This document shows positions 63,281-64,000 of a DNA stretch of 64,000 bases, one piece after another. The DNA comes from Megalonaias nervosa (taxonomy: Eukaryota; Mollusca; Bivalvia; Unionida; Unionidae): positions 62,001 to 126,000 of the forward strand of contig JAECUM010001073.1 of assembly GCA_016617855.1 (NCBI GenBank). The letters run 5' to 3'. Below the pieces are notes generated by a model. The model did no database searches and was not told the origin of the DNA. It saw only the letters and a list, made by a program, of their open reading frames with translations. The translations under genes were made by a program, and so were the position numbers. Within the stretch, counting starts at the first letter, position 1, and each line of letters starts with the position of its first letter.

Positions 63281-63373
63281 GTGACTGGTGGAGGCAGTGT
63301 ATTTCATCTTGGATTCCCCCATTATGATGTTTACACTGGAGAGGTGTTTGACTTTTTGAAAGAGTTAGGCTGA
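63281..63373 (+). CDS. Orphan exon-like segment of unknown origin
   Basis: After an acceptor-like GTTGTTACAG the frame encodes VTGGGSVFHLGFPHYDVY and TGEVFDFLKELG, then TGA at 63371-63373. The composition looks like real protein. It does not fit LRSAM1: in the phase required after exon 12 the reading ends within 15 codons. It could be a last exon of another gene, an exonised repeat or chance. I do not recognise it. Confidence 0.25.
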   Translation: MTGGGSVFHLGFPHYDVYTGEVFDFLKELG

Positions 63374-63715
63374 TATAAAGTAATTTAAAAATAGACTTTG
63401 TATTTTCAGGATTTTACCTTTTTTGCATGTATCTTTGTATTTTTAACTTTTGTGGGGGATATCAAAAACCTTACTTTGAAATATATAGCCAAGATTATGC
63501 CGATGTGCTGTTAAACCCCATCAGTTGACTTCAACATACCAGTACATGTATACAAGCATAGTTAAAATAACATTTTCAAATGATTTCAGCTTTATTTCAT
63601 ATATGCAGTCATAACAAGATGATGCATCATATTTGTATTTTGCACATTGATTCCTGGATTACTGTTTGGTGGATGGTGGTGGAGATGGGTGGACTTGAGA
63701 GCTGGGGAATAAAAA

Positions 63716-64000
63716 ATGTGTTGGAATATGCAGGGGAATAAGGAATGGGTTGGAATATACAGTGGAATAAAGAACGGGTTGGAATATGCAGTCAAAAAAG
63801 GAATGGGTTGGATTATGCAGTGGAATAAGGAATGGGTTGGAATATGCAGTGGAATAAGGAATGGGGTGCAGTGGAATAAGGAATGGGTTGGAATATGCAG
63901 TGGAATAAGGAATGGGTTGGAATATGCAGTGGAATAAGGAATGGGTTGGAATATGCAGTGGAATAAGGAATGGGTTGGAATATGCAGTGGAATAAGGAAT
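63716..64000 (+). repeat. 29-bp minisatellite running off the right edge
   Basis: Unit GGAATAAGGAATGGGTTGGA followed by ATATGCAGT. Starts at 63902, 63931, 63960 and 63989 show the 29-bp period. One copy near 63860 is shortened. About ten copies lie in the window and the array continues beyond it. Confidence 0.93.

Larger units (their letters stand above)
59301..63999 (+). other. LRSAM1 intron 12, to right edge of window
   Basis: Holds the second DIRS fragment, a degenerate repeat (60440-60900), the second hAT-like copy, an orphan exon-like segment (63281-63373) and a minisatellite at the edge. I could not find an LRSAM1 exon with the required phase. Confidence 0.45.

Noticed and set aside
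60440..64000. LRSAM1 exon 13
   Set aside because: I looked for a coiled-coil exon starting with two bases of a split codon after AG and found none with convincing sequence.

Overview
The window looks like nuclear DNA of a marine invertebrate, most likely a bivalve or related mollusc. It has spliced exons with GT-AG borders, an AT-rich sequence full of minisatellites, tRNA-derived SINEs, DIRS and non-LTR retrotransposons, TIR elements, and an integrated Maverick/Polinton. The species cannot be named from sequence alone.

Bases 1 to about 15.5 kb are a decayed Maverick/Polinton (adintovirus-like) element whose left end lies outside the window. Plus-strand genes at the left are the tail of a phospholipase-A2-like protein and a DDE integrase. 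The minus strand carries an HNH nuclease, a protein-primed DNA polymerase B that reads into an SF1 helicase, two beta-rich capsid-type proteins, a membrane protein, a fibre-like protein, an adenain-type protease, a hydrophobic virion protein, the major capsid protein and three more small virion-type genes. Most genes carry one or two stops or frameshifts, so the copy is dead but recent enough to read. In the middle lies a 2.4-kb A+T satellite whose units are mostly multiples of three bases and read as an SESDYN-type peptide repeat. No packaging ATPase is visible.

From 17.76 kb to beyond the right edge runs one host gene on the plus strand, the orthologue of the E3 ubiquitin ligase LRSAM1. Twelve coding exons can be placed (17760 to 59300). 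They encode an N-terminal extension, the leucine-rich repeats and the first part of the coiled coil. The SAM and RING exons must lie to the right of the window. Every splice site and phase is consistent through exon 12.

The roughly 41 kb of introns hold most of the remaining content: a 5-kb DIRS-like tyrosine-recombinase retrotransposon (29.3 to 34.4 kb, minus) and a second fragment of the same family (59.6 to 60.4 kb, plus); a nearly complete non-LTR retrotransposon with endonuclease, reverse transcriptase and a C-terminal zinc finger (48.8 to 52.9 kb, minus); a TIR element with a TA target duplication carrying an L2/CR1-like fragment (23.2 to 25.4 kb); a Tigger/pogo-like TIR element (54.6 to 55.8 kb); two copies of a hAT-like non-autonomous element (41.7 to 44.1 and 61.2 to 63.3 kb); several tRNA-derived SINEs; a 74-bp-arm hairpin; and at least twelve tandem arrays.
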